Assembly (NCBI RefSeq): GCF_047238265.1
Contig: NZ_JBDFMM010000001.1
Location: forward strand, 3,596,001 to 3,660,000
Origin: Paenibacillus_F sp047238265
GTDB taxonomy: Bacteria; Bacillota; Bacilli; Paenibacillales; NBRC-103111
Length of the DNA: 64,000 nucleotides
Direction: 5' to 3'
Position 1 is the stretch's first letter; every line of letters starts with the position of its first letter. Below the pieces are notes generated by a model that saw nothing but the letters and a program-made list of their open reading frames with translations, searched no databases and had not been told where the DNA came from. Below are positions 30,946 through 39,261 of the stretch, one piece after another. Made by a program: the position numbers and the translations under genes.

Positions 30946-31257
30946 GTTCACCTCCTCGTTGGTTCCTCCAAGGTGTTAGCTTGGGATGATTCGGTTTTTT
31001 TAATCCGATATTCGTTTGTTCAAGCCGTATGGACCACATTCCGTGCTAGAAAATGGTTCGGTTTGTTTGTCCGTACAACGGGGGTTGTTCGGAACAGCAT
31101 GGAGCAGAAGCAATCTTGGCGGAAATCGCTTCCGTTACCTCATAGAAAATCTGATGATTTTTTATGAAAATATACAATTGTATTTTATCTGTTCACAAAG
31201 AACATTGTCAAGCTATTGGCTTCGTCAACCGTGACTGAGGACGCTTTCATAGAGGTG
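30946..31257. other. rny leader and recX-rny interval, 312 bp
   Basis: Holds the rny promoter (31182-31211) and about 225 nt of 5' leader. The leader has a GGAAGCGATTTCC hairpin. No credible ORF. Confidence 0.6.
31182..31211 (-). promoter_or_regulatory. Sigma-A promoter of rny
   Basis: Perfect TTGACA (-35), 18-bp spacer and TAAAAT (-10). The spacer carries an inverted repeat TGTTC-N5-GAACA. Confidence 0.8.
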
Positions 31258-31917
31258 CTATTCCTCATTTTCGAGTTCTTCGTCGGAAAGCCGGCGCATC
31301 ACATCGTTAACGAGCGAAGACGGATACCCGCGCCGAAGCAGAAAAGCCATCGTTTTTCTTTTGCGGTCCATCTTCTCGCCTGACACGGTTTTCCATTTCT
31401 TGCGGCCCACAATAAGGGCCCCTTCCATTTCTTCCTCCGTATCGACCGCAGACAGCGCTTTGGAAATTTCGTCGCGCGAGAGGCCTTTCTGGGCCAGCTC
31501 GTAGCGGACCGCGTTTCTGCCTTTGCGCTGGTATTGAATCCGCTGCTCCGTCCATAACTTCGCGAAATCGGCGTCATCGAGGTACTTTTGCTCCAATAGG
31601 CGGCCAACCGTCCAGTCGATGAGGTCGGCTTCGTAGCCCAAGTCCTTAAGCTTCATTTTTACTTCCTGGACAGACCGTGGCCGGACCGCCACGAAGCGGA
31701 TCGCTTTCAGGTAAGCTTCATGCCTTTCGTCTTCCTCAAGCGCTTGCTTCAAGCGCTGCGCATCTATCTGTTCCCCTTTGAGCAGACGGTTCTTGATCAG
31801 GATATCTTCATGCACGGAACAGGCATATTCCTGGTTGACATAAACATTATATCGTTTTTTGTTGCGCTTCTGTCTTTCTATTCCCGTTATCACGGAAGCT
31901 TCTGTTTCGTCTTTCAT
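31258..31917 (-). CDS. recX: Regulatory protein RecX
   Basis: RecA modulator, 219 aa, built of three-helix repeats (RecX family, long Bacillus form of 200+ aa). The motifs KAIRFVAVRPRSVQEVKMKLKDLGYEADLIDWTVGRLLEQKYLDDADFAKLWTEQRI and a C-terminal repeat (RKKWKTVSGEKMDRKRKTMAFLLRRGYPSSLVNDVMRRL) are recognisable, all three RecX modules. GGGGGGAAAG precedes the ATG. It is 110 bp downstream of recA, separated by a terminator, so readthrough or an own promoter controls it. Confidence 0.93.
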   Translation of the reverse strand: MKDETEASVITGIERQKRNKKRYNVYVNQEYACSVHEDILIKNRLLKGEQIDAQRLKQALEEDERHEAYLKAIRFVAVRPRSVQEVKMKLKDLGYEADLIDWTVGRLLEQKYLDDADFAKLWTEQRIQYQRKGRNAVRYELAQKGLSRDEISKALSAVDTEEEMEGALIVGRKKWKTVSGEKMDRKRKTMAFLLRRGYPSSLVNDVMRRLSDEELENEE

Positions 31918-31964
31918 GCGTTCTTTCCCCCCTTCGGCATCTTATGGGTCCAAAAACAAAGAAA

Positions 31965-31980
31965 AGCTCCCCAGGGAGCT
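31965..31980 (-). terminator. Terminator between recA and recX
   Basis: AGCTCCC/GGGAGCT stem followed by TTTTC on the minus strand, preceded by a second hairpin (GGGCCGC/GCGGCCC) right after the recA stop. It allows partial readthrough into recX. Confidence 0.75.
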
Positions 31981-32027
31981 AAAACAGGGCCGCATCCTGC
32001 GCTGTACGTAAGAGGCGGCCCTTGTTC

Positions 32028-33089
32028 TTATTCTTCGTCTTCCGTAAAGAGTGCCAATTCTTCGTCCGGATCATCTACATCTACGCCTGTCGGAGGAACG
32101 ACATTTGTGAGATTGCTGGCTTCCCGGATTTTTTGCTCGATGATATCGGCAATTTCCTTGTTTTCCTTGAGGAATTGCTTGGAGTTTTCGCGTCCTTGGC
32201 CGAGACGATCGCCGTTATAGGAATACCAGGCGCCGCTCTTGTTCACGATATCCAGTTCCGTTCCGATATCGATAATACTGCCTTCACGGGAGATACCTTC
32301 GCCGTACATAATGTCAACATCGGCCTGTTTAAACGGAGGCGCGACTTTGTTCTTCACGACCTTGACACGGGTACGGTTACCGACCATATCGTTGCCCTGC
32401 TTGATCGTTTCAACACGGCGAACATCCAAACGAACGGTCGAATAGAATTTCAAAGCACGGCCGCCCGGTGTCGTTTCAGGGTTACCGAACATAACACCGA
32501 CTTTCTCACGCAATTGGTTAATAAAGATAGCAATAACCTTCGATTTGTTGATGGCACCGGAAAGTTTACGCAGCGCCTGCGACATCAGACGGGCCTGCAG
32601 ACCCACGTGGGAATCCCCCATCTCGCCTTCGATTTCCGCCTTCGGAACGAGAGCGGCAACGGAGTCGATAACGATAATATCAACCGCGCCACTGCGTACG
32701 AGAGCTTCCGCGATTTCAAGCGCTTGCTCGCCTGTGTCCGGCTGGGAAAGCAGCAATTCGTCAATGTTGATTCCGAGCTTGCTCGCATAAAGCGGGTCAA
32801 GAGCATGTTCCGCATCGATAAAAGCGGCTTGTCCGCCGGACTTTTGCACTTCTGCGATCGCGTGAAGAGCGACCGTTGTTTTACCGGAAGATTCCGGTCC
32901 ATAGATTTCAACAATTCTACCGCGAGGAAAGCCCCCGGTTCCAAGTGCTATATCCAAAGCAAGGGAACCACTGGGGATGGTCTCCACCTGCATGTGTGTC
33001 GATTCTCCGAGTTTCATGATCGAACCCTTGCCAAACTGCTTCTCAATTTGGCGCAATGCCATTTCTAATGCGGCACGACGATCTGACAA
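32028..33089 (-). CDS. recA: Recombinase RecA
   Basis: ATP-dependent strand-exchange protein and LexA coprotease, 353 aa. Walker A is GPESSGKT (K70 and T71), Walker B LLLSQPD region, and the loop motifs RLMSQALRKL and the C-terminal acidic tail DEELALFTEDEE. The first codon is TTG at 33089, giving MSDRRAALEMALRQIEKQ, the family start; the GTG 9 bp upstream lies directly on the AAAGGA site. It has its own sigma-A promoter and a LexA-like box and is followed by a terminator. Confidence 0.98.
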   Translation of the reverse strand: MSDRRAALEMALRQIEKQFGKGSIMKLGESTHMQVETIPSGSLALDIALGTGGFPRGRIVEIYGPESSGKTTVALHAIAEVQKSGGQAAFIDAEHALDPLYASKLGINIDELLLSQPDTGEQALEIAEALVRSGAVDIIVIDSVAALVPKAEIEGEMGDSHVGLQARLMSQALRKLSGAINKSKVIAIFINQLREKVGVMFGNPETTPGGRALKFYSTVRLDVRRVETIKQGNDMVGNRTRVKVVKNKVAPPFKQADVDIMYGEGISREGSIIDIGTELDIVNKSGAWYSYNGDRLGQGRENSKQFLKENKEIADIIEQKIREASNLTNVVPPTGVDVDDPDEELALFTEDEE

Positions 33090-33120
33090 TACACTCACTT
33101 CCTTTAACTGTTATAGGTAT

Positions 33121-33149
33121 ATCATACCTTCTTTTTTACCCGTTGCCAA
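33121..33149 (-). promoter_or_regulatory. Sigma-A promoter of recA
   Basis: TTGGCA (-35), 17-bp spacer, TATGAT (-10). Transcription would start about 25 bp before the recA start codon. Confidence 0.8.
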
Positions 33150-33158
33150 GTATTTTTT

Positions 33159-33172
33159 CGAACATACATTCG
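33159..33172. promoter_or_regulatory. LexA (DinR) box upstream of recA
   Basis: CGAACATACATTCG at 33159-33172 matches CGAACRNRYGTTYC at 12 of 14 positions and is nearly palindromic. It lies just upstream of the -35, so it is placed to control SOS induction of recA. Confidence 0.75.
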
Positions 33173-33282
33173 TTTTTTTTGTGACGGCCCTCTAACCCCG
33201 TCCGGAGAGGAATTCCAGCAGAAAGCTTCTCTTGTTTAAAGGGAAACGGCGCTCCTTTCGGTCCATGCGCGGAAAAAATAAA

Positions 33283-33315
33283 AACCGCAGCAAAGACAAA
33301 TTCTTCGCTACGGTT
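33283..33315 (-). terminator. Terminator of cinA
   Basis: 14-bp stem AACCGTAGCGAAGA/TCTTTGCTGCGGTT with G-U pairs, then TTTATTTTTT on the minus strand. Confidence 0.85.
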
Positions 33316-33376
33316 CTTCCGTTAACATTCTTTTATTATACCTTAAAATTTGCGGTTTTTCAACAAAAAACGCCGG

Positions 33377-34630
33377 TCAGCCGTCGGTTTTTACAAGTTT
33401 CCAAAGCTGGTGCAGCGCCGTTTTGGCCGCGCGCATCTTGATCGTCTCCCGCAGTCCGGGAAGCTGGAGCTTCTGAACGTGAATATCTCCGTGCCTGCAG
33501 CCGACTCCGACATAGACAAGCCCGATCGGTTTGCCTTCCGAGGTAGTCGGACCGGCAACTCCCGTGACGGATACGGCATAATCCGCATTCGTGCGCTCCA
33601 GCAAGCCTTGCACCATCGCTTCGGCCGTTTCGGCGCTGACCGCTCCGGGAGCATCCTCCCCTTCGAGCATTTCTACGGGAACGCCAAGCATACTGTGCTT
33701 CATTTCGTTGGAGTAAGAGACGACTCCGCCCAGAAATACGGAGGAACGACCCGGGATAGAGGTGATCAAATCACTCAAGAGTCCGCCGGAACAGCTTTCG
33801 GCCGTCGTCAGCGTCTGATTCCTCGATTGAAGTATCGCCAGCACCGCTTCCTCGATCGGGATGTCCTCTTCCGCATACAAATGCTCCCCTACGCGGCTGC
33901 GGATTTCCCGCTCGACCTTCTCCATCTTGCGGAGAGCTTCTTCCTCCGTGTGCGCCTTCGTCGCCAGACGGATCGTTACCTCCCCCTCCTTGGCATAAGG
34001 CGCGATGGTCGGATCCGTCTGTTTCTCGATGAGATCGAACAGCTTGTGTTCCAGAGAGGACTCCCCGATCCCGGCAAATTTGAGCATCTTCGAGTACAAA
34101 GGCATCTCGTCGGTCATCAGCCCGCTCAGCCAGTCCTTGGCATAACGCTCGAACATCGGCTTCATTTCTTTCGGCGGACCGGGAAGGAGCAGATAACGGG
34201 TTCCATCGTGGTCCAGGCCCAGTCCGACGGCCAGTCCCGTGTCGTTCGGCAGGGGCTCCGCTCCTTCGATCATGTTCGCTTGCCTGGAATTGCTCTCGAC
34301 CATATGAAGCCCTTGCGACTCGAACAATTCACGGATTTTGGCCATCGAAATCTCGTCCATATAAAGGCGGCGGCCGGTCATATCGGCCAGCACGTCCTTC
34401 GTCAAATCGTCCAGAGTCGGGCCGAGTCCTCCCGTCGTAATAACCAGATCGGCCCGATTGCCGGCCTGTTCCAGAGCTTCCCGGATGCGGGCAGGGTTGT
34501 CGCCTACGACGGTCTGGAAATACAGATCGATGCCCAGCATCGCACACTCCTGCGCCAAATACTGAGCGTTCGTATTTAAAATCTGCCCCAGCAGAAGCTC
34601 GGTTCCGACGGCAATTAATTCTGCTTTCAT
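33377..34630 (-). CDS. cinA: CinA competence/damage-inducible protein
   Basis: Nicotinamide mononucleotide deamidase / ADP-ribose pyrophosphatase-type protein, 417 aa. The N-terminal MoCF (COG1058) domain shows GTELLLGQILNTNAQYLA and TTGGLGPTLDDLTKDVLAD. The C-terminal domain has TTAESCSGGLLSDLITSIPGRS, with the catalytic Ser of the NMN amidase. GAAAGGGG lies upstream of the ATG. It is upstream of recA, as in Bacillus, and separated from it by a terminator. Its role in competence is historic; NMN deamidation is the known activity of the family. Confidence 0.95.
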   Translation of the reverse strand: MKAELIAVGTELLLGQILNTNAQYLAQECAMLGIDLYFQTVVGDNPARIREALEQAGNRADLVITTGGLGPTLDDLTKDVLADMTGRRLYMDEISMAKIRELFESQGLHMVESNSRQANMIEGAEPLPNDTGLAVGLGLDHDGTRYLLLPGPPKEMKPMFERYAKDWLSGLMTDEMPLYSKMLKFAGIGESSLEHKLFDLIEKQTDPTIAPYAKEGEVTIRLATKAHTEEEALRKMEKVEREIRSRVGEHLYAEEDIPIEEAVLAILQSRNQTLTTAESCSGGLLSDLITSIPGRSSVFLGGVVSYSNEMKHSMLGVPVEMLEGEDAPGAVSAETAEAMVQGLLERTNADYAVSVTGVAGPTTSEGKPIGLVYVGVGCRHGDIHVQKLQLPGLRETIKMRAAKTALHQLWKLVKTDG

Positions 34631-34873
34631 GCGATAAATCCCCTTTCATCTATGTGGGCTGCTTTCATGTGAACTTCCAGTATTGCAAACTTTCATTTAC
34701 GGAAAAACATATCTTTCCGCTTCGCCCGCGAAATGATAAACGGCGAATCCGCCGGTTTGTCCGTTCCTCCGCTTGTCCCCTGGACAACTCCGTTCGCTGC
34801 AGGGGACTTGAACATCCGGATTGTATTTCCCATCCAATCAATCCTTTGCCCCGCAGCTTGTTCCCGGAGACGA

Positions 34874-34901
34874 AGAAAACACAGTATCTACTGTGTTTTC
34901 T
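34874..34901 (-). terminator. Terminator overlapping the pgsA stop
   Basis: AGAAAACACAGTA/TACTGTGTTTTCT perfect stem with GA loop. The pgsA TAG lies inside the stem. Confidence 0.8.
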
Positions 34902-35475
34902 CGGAAAAATCGATAACATGCTTATTTTTAATGAAATAATCGAGCCCGGAGTACACCGTAATAATCGCGGCAATCCAGCTTGCGATCAAATCGAACGGGA
35001 AGTTGATAAACGCGAACGGGAAGTTGTTGATAAGCAGCGCGATAATCGCCGTGATTTGTGCCGCTGTTTTAGCTTTACCCCATTTGCTCGCTTGAATAAC
35101 AGCCCCCTCCAGAAGCGCGATCTGCCTCAGCCCGGTAACGGCCCATTCGCGGCTGATGATGACGATCACGATCCATGCGCCCAGTTTGTCCATCTCGACA
35201 AGGGACACCAGTACTGCGGTTACAAGCAGCTTATCGGCCAGCGGATCCAGCAGTTTACCGAGATTCGTAACGAGCTTTCTCTTGCGGGCGATGTACCCGT
35301 CCAGACTGTCGGTGCTCGCCGCTATGATGAAAATGAGCGCCGCGATAATCTGGTTGTACGTGATGGAAAACGTCTGAATCTTAATATGCGGAAACTGGAT
35401 GTTCACAAGCAGGAAAAACATAATAATCGGGACCAGGAATATTCTGGCAAGTGTAATTTTGTTGGCTAAATTCAT
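34888..35475 (-). CDS. pgsA: CDP-diacylglycerol--glycerol-3-phosphate 3-phosphatidyltransferase
   Basis: Integral membrane enzyme that makes phosphatidylglycerophosphate from CDP-DAG and glycerol-3-phosphate, 195 aa, about five to six helices. The CDP-alcohol phosphatidyltransferase signature is D-x2-D-G-x2-A-R-x8-G-x3-D-x3-D, seen as DSLDGYIARKRKLVTNLGKLLDPLADK. Its first ATG overlaps the rimO stop by one base (TAATG). Essential for phospholipid synthesis. It is the last gene of the rimO-pgsA pair, and its stop lies inside a terminator. Confidence 0.97.
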   Translation of the reverse strand: MNLANKITLARIFLVPIIMFFLLVNIQFPHIKIQTFSITYNQIIAALIFIIAASTDSLDGYIARKRKLVTNLGKLLDPLADKLLVTAVLVSLVEMDKLGAWIVIVIISREWAVTGLRQIALLEGAVIQASKWGKAKTAAQITAIIALLINNFPFAFINFPFDLIASWIAAIITVYSGLDYFIKNKHVIDFSEKTQ

Positions 35476-36803
35476 TATGCGATAACCTCCCCGGAGAGGT
35501 CGAATTCAAAGGAGTGGGTAACACGCACTTTTACAACGCCGCCTATTCCGATATTCTTGCCGGTTACAAAAACTTCCCCATCGATTTCCGGCGCATCGTA
35601 TTGGGAACGGCCGACATACACATCGCTGCGGCCGTCATAACGTTCGATAAGCACATCCACCGCTTCGCCCAGCCTGCGGCCTCCGCGCCGGTTGGATATC
35701 TCGCGCTGGAGCTCCATCAGAGCGGCCGCGCGGTATTCTTTTACGTCGTCCGGCAACTGGCCGGGAAGACGGGACGCGGGTGTGTCTTCCTCCATGGAAT
35801 ACGTAAAAACCCCAAGCCGGTCGAACTGGACATCTTTCACGAACTGCACCAGATGTTCGAAATCTTCTTCCGTTTCGCCGGGAAATCCGACGATAAGCGA
35901 AGTCCGCAGAGCCGCATCCGGCATTCTTTTACGGATTTTGAGAATAAGTTCCCGGGCGTCCTTCTCCCTGCCGGGACGTCTCATCCGTTTAAGGACGGCG
36001 TCGGAGCTGTGCTGAAGCGGCATGTCTATGTATTTGCATATCTTCGGATTGGCTGCCATCGTTTCGATCAGCTCATCCGTAAAAAATCCCGGATAGGCAT
36101 AATGCAGCCTTACCCACTGGATTCCTTCCACTTCGCTCACCCGGTTAAGCAGTTCGGGAAGCATAAACTTGTCGTACAGATCCGTTCCGTAATTGGTGGA
36201 ATCCTGGGCGATAAGGCTGACCTCCTTGACCCCTTGCGACGCCAGCAACCGTGCTTCCGAAATGACGGATTCCATCGAACGGCTGCGGAACTTCCCCCGC
36301 ATAATCGGAATGGAGCAGAACGTACAAGCGTTATCGCAACCCTCGGCGATTTTGACGTAAGCGGTATACCGGGGAGTGGAGACCTTGCGCGGAAGCGCTT
36401 GCTCATAATTAAACACCGGATTCCCGACATAGACCGGCTTCTTCCCTATCAAGGCTTCGTCAATAATGGCATTGATATTGTGAAAATCGCCTGTTCCCAC
36501 AATTCCGTCAATCTCAGGCATTTCTTTCATCAGTTCTTCTTTGTACCTCTGTGTCAGACACCCCGAAACAATTAGCGCTTTCAACTTGCCGGTTCTTTTA
36601 AGATCGGCCATATCCAAAATGGTATTAACCGATTCTTCCTTTGCGGCATCGATAAATCCGCACGTATTTACAATGATCACGGTGGCTTCTTCGTTCTTCT
36701 CGACCACGCTGTAGCCCCGCTGATCGACCAGTCCGGACATAATCTCGGAGTCCACCAAGTTTTTCTCACATCCAAGCGTTACTACTCTAACCTTTTCCGT
36801 CAT
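35475..36803 (-). CDS. rimO: Ribosomal protein S12 methylthiotransferase RimO
   Basis: Radical-SAM enzyme that methylthiolates an aspartate of ribosomal protein S12, 442 aa from the ATG at 36803. The N-terminal UPF0004 domain has LGCEKNLVDSEIMSGL, NTCGFIDAAKEES and SGCLTQRY cysteines; the radical-SAM motif is CDNACTFCSIPIMRG, and the C-terminus is a TRAM domain. The start at 36803 has GGAGGT 6 bp upstream; an open frame extends 144 bp further but lacks an RBS and family homology. Called as RimO and not MiaB because of these motifs and position before pgsA. Confidence 0.95.
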   Translation of the reverse strand: MTEKVRVVTLGCEKNLVDSEIMSGLVDQRGYSVVEKNEEATVIIVNTCGFIDAAKEESVNTILDMADLKRTGKLKALIVSGCLTQRYKEELMKEMPEIDGIVGTGDFHNINAIIDEALIGKKPVYVGNPVFNYEQALPRKVSTPRYTAYVKIAEGCDNACTFCSIPIMRGKFRSRSMESVISEARLLASQGVKEVSLIAQDSTNYGTDLYDKFMLPELLNRVSEVEGIQWVRLHYAYPGFFTDELIETMAANPKICKYIDMPLQHSSDAVLKRMRRPGREKDARELILKIRKRMPDAALRTSLIVGFPGETEEDFEHLVQFVKDVQFDRLGVFTYSMEEDTPASRLPGQLPDDVKEYRAAALMELQREISNRRGGRRLGEAVDVLIERYDGRSDVYVGRSQYDAPEIDGEVFVTGKNIGIGGVVKVRVTHSFEFDLSGEVIA

Positions 36804-36882
36804 GCTGAAACCTCCAAACGTCGTAGCAAAGCCATCGTTACAAGTATAATACATCGCTAATCCGAGTGTCAAAATAGGGAAA

Positions 36883-36920
36883 CCCTCCGATATCCGCGGG
36901 AAAACCGGGACACCGGAGGG
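36883..36920 (-). terminator. Weak terminator after yajQ
   Basis: CCCTCCG/CGGAGGG stem with inner CCCGG/CCGCGGG and a TTTCCCTATTTTG tail on the minus strand. Confidence 0.55.
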
Positions 36921-36930
36921 CTGTTTTTGT

Positions 36931-37422
36931 TTATCTGAAATTGTCAAACTGCAGATCGATAGGAAGGTCGGCGCCTTTCAGCATTTGAATCACCTTCTGC
37001 AAATCGTCTCTGCTTTTGCCGGTCACACGGATAGAATCTCCCTGAATCTGACTCTTCACCTTGAGCTTGGAATCCCGGATCATGATGTTAATTTTCTTGG
37101 CGATATCCGCTTCAATCCCTTGTTTCAGCTTAACGCGCTGGCGGACCGTTCCCAGGGAAGCCGATTCGATTTTGCCGTATTCGAGATTTTTGAGGGCGAT
37201 ACCCCTTTTTGCCATCTTGGCATGAAGGATATCAATCACGTTCTGAAGCTTAAAATCGTCGTCGGAAAGAAGAACGAGTTCTTCTTTTTCCAAGGTGATC
37301 TCGCTTTTGCTGCCCTTAAAATCGAAACGGGTTTCGATTTCTCTTTTGGCCTGCGTAATCGCGTTGTTCAATTCCTGCATATCCAGCTTGGATACGATAT
37401 CGAAAGAGCTTTCCGAACTCAT
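36931..37422 (-). CDS. yajQ: YajQ-family cyclic-di-GMP/nucleotide-binding protein
   Basis: A 163-aa DUF520 protein with two ferredoxin-like alpha/beta domains, as in B. subtilis YitK and E. coli YajQ. The conserved starts DIVSKLDMQELNNAITQAKREIETRFDFKGS and KLKQGIEADIAKKINIMIRDSKLKVKSQIQGDSIRVTGKSRDDLQKVIQML are clear. YajQ proteins bind nucleotides and c-di-GMP in some bacteria, and their role here is unknown. AGGAGAG precedes the ATG. It follows rodZ by 42 bp, upstream of rimO. Confidence 0.95.
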   Translation of the reverse strand: MSSESSFDIVSKLDMQELNNAITQAKREIETRFDFKGSKSEITLEKEELVLLSDDDFKLQNVIDILHAKMAKRGIALKNLEYGKIESASLGTVRQRVKLKQGIEADIAKKINIMIRDSKLKVKSQIQGDSIRVTGKSRDDLQKVIQMLKGADLPIDLQFDNFR

Positions 37423-37464
37423 TTGGCTTCGTCCTCTCCTGAGTTTTAGTACGGTACTACGTTA

Positions 37465-38352
37465 TTAAGGCTGCGGCTGCAGCGTAATTTTAATATTTTT
37501 AGGGTTGGAGGCGTCTCCGACGTTGAGCTCCTGCCCGTTTACGGTAATTTTAGCGGCGTTGGCCGCGCCTACACGAATCTGTGCGGTAGTCGTCAGGGAG
37601 AATGTCTCCGTTTCGCCCTGCTTCAGAGTCCCCTGCTTCTCCATCTTCTTGCTGTTGTTCGGGAAACTGTCGACTCTGTACCAGCACTGTGTCCCTGCCG
37701 CCGTCACGGTAATGTCGAGTTTGCCGCCCACCGCCGTGTAATTGTCCAGACTGCTGCTGCTGTTCACAAGCGTCAACGCGCCTGCTGGCGGGGTCGGAGT
37801 CGGCGTAGGGGTCGCGCTAGGCGTCGGTGTAGGAGCCGGCGAAGTTGTGCCCGCCGTGTTCCCTCCGTTGCCCGGAGTAGGACTCGGAGCGGCCGTCGCG
37901 TTGGGATCCGCTGTATCCGTCAGCCTGTTGGGCTCATTAATCGCACCCGAGCTGTCCCCTTTGTTGTTCATCACGACGAAATAGTACACGATGGCCGCAA
38001 TCAACAGCACGAACGAAACGACCATAATGGTGGACGCCCATTTGCTGAGTCTGTCCGTGCTTCTCGCTGAACTACGGCGCGGTGTGCGGATCGTTTCGAC
38101 CGTAGGCTCCGGCGGAGCAGCCGGAACCGTGCCCTGATACATGTTCAGAACTTCGTTCGGATCGAGACCGACCGCTTCCGCATAGCTTTTGATAAAAGCC
38201 CTCACATAAAAACTGCCGGGCAAAACTTTATAATTTTCCTCTTCAATTGCTTCGAGGTATCTGGTTCTGATTTTGGTTACTTCCTGTAGATCCTCAAGAG
38301 ACATTCTCTTTTCCAATCGGGCCTGCTTCAATCGCTGACCGAGTTCCGACAT
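37465..38352 (-). CDS. rodZ: RodZ-like cell-shape protein (YmfM)
   Basis: A 295-aa membrane protein linking MreB to the cell wall. The N-terminal cytoplasmic HTH_25 domain (about 1-75: LKQARLEKRMSLEDLQEVTKIRTRYLEAIEEENYKVLPG) binds the MreB side. One TM helix lies at about 105-128 (WASTIMVVSFVLLIAAIVYYFVVM). A low-complexity Pro/Thr-rich linker (about 146-192, PTPTPSATPTPTPTP) leads to the C-terminal periplasmic beta domain (DUF4115). GGAGGTGAG precedes the ATG. It is part of the ymfF-pgsA block, as in Bacillus. Confidence 0.92.
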   Translation of the reverse strand: MSELGQRLKQARLEKRMSLEDLQEVTKIRTRYLEAIEEENYKVLPGSFYVRAFIKSYAEAVGLDPNEVLNMYQGTVPAAPPEPTVETIRTPRRSSARSTDRLSKWASTIMVVSFVLLIAAIVYYFVVMNNKGDSSGAINEPNRLTDTADPNATAAPSPTPGNGGNTAGTTSPAPTPTPSATPTPTPTPPAGALTLVNSSSSLDNYTAVGGKLDITVTAAGTQCWYRVDSFPNNSKKMEKQGTLKQGETETFSLTTTAQIRVGAANAAKITVNGQELNVGDASNPKNIKITLQPQP

Positions 38353-38404
38353 GTTCTCACCTCCGTAAATTCAGTGGGTCCTTCCCCTTTAGACGAGTGA
38401 AACC

Positions 38405-39169
38405 TCAAAATGGTTCTGTGTTGTACGTAAAACTGTCATAGTTGATCTCTTCGTCGGGACTGTTGCGCAGTTCGATGATGTAATTGAAATCGTTGTAGGT
38501 ATAGTGGGATTCTTTAATAAAAATATCCGGATGCTCGATTACTTTGGTAGAAGGCATCGCCATGATTTCCTGAAGCAGCGAGAAGTGTTTCTCATTGGAA
38601 CGGATGGTGGAAACGATTCCGTCAATGATAAATACGTTGTTCAAGGAGATTTCATCCTCGGAAAGCTGGCTGCGCACGGTCTGCCTCAATAAAGTGGACG
38701 ACACGAACGTCCAGCGTTTGTTCGAGCAGACGCTGCCCGCAATGATGGATTCGGTTTTGCCTACACGCGGCATTCCGCGAAGCCCGATCACCTGATTGCC
38801 CTCGCGTTTGAATACTTCACCCAGAAAATCGACCAGAAGTCCGAGTTCGTCTCTTGTGAAACGGAACGTTTTCCGGTCGTCGGAGTCGCGTTCTATGTAC
38901 CGGCCGTGTCTGACGGCAAGAATATCAACCAGTTTCGGGGTTCTGAAGGCGGTTATGGTGATATTATCCACCTTTTTTAACATTTTACCCATTAACTCGA
39001 TTTTTTCATCATCATTGGTTTGAAGCAGCATTCCGCGTGTGCGGTCCTCTACCCCGTTAATCGTCACAATATTAATATCGAGCATCCCCATGAGAGAAGC
39101 GATATCCCCCAGAAGACCCGGACGGTTCTTATGTATTCGGTATTCCATGTACCATTCTTTAATTTCCAA
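38405..39169 (-). CDS. ymfK: YmfK/DUF3388 protein
   Basis: A 254-aa cytoplasmic protein of unknown function, conserved in Bacilli next to ymfJ and ymfM. Its N-terminus has an ACT-like regulatory beginning (YMEYRIHKNRPGLLGDIASLMGMLDINIVTINGVEDRTRGMLL). The rest has a P-loop-like stretch (LRGMPRVGKTESIIAGSVC) and a middle with RRHGRYIERDSDDRKTFRF. The TTG at 39169 is chosen because GAGGTG is 8 bp upstream and the protein matches the family length. Function is unproven; a nucleotide-dependent regulatory role is inference. Confidence 0.85.
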   Translation of the reverse strand: MEIKEWYMEYRIHKNRPGLLGDIASLMGMLDINIVTINGVEDRTRGMLLQTNDDEKIELMGKMLKKVDNITITAFRTPKLVDILAVRHGRYIERDSDDRKTFRFTRDELGLLVDFLGEVFKREGNQVIGLRGMPRVGKTESIIAGSVCSNKRWTFVSSTLLRQTVRSQLSEDEISLNNVFIIDGIVSTIRSNEKHFSLLQEIMAMPSTKVIEHPDIFIKESHYTYNDFNYIIELRNSPDEEINYDSFTYNTEPF

Positions 39170-39261
39170 AACGTAAGCACCTCATTTGCCATGGCACGAA
39201 TTAGACATTCCGAAGTTATTATTCTACAACGTTTGACAAAGTCCTGCCAACTTCTTTGTAA

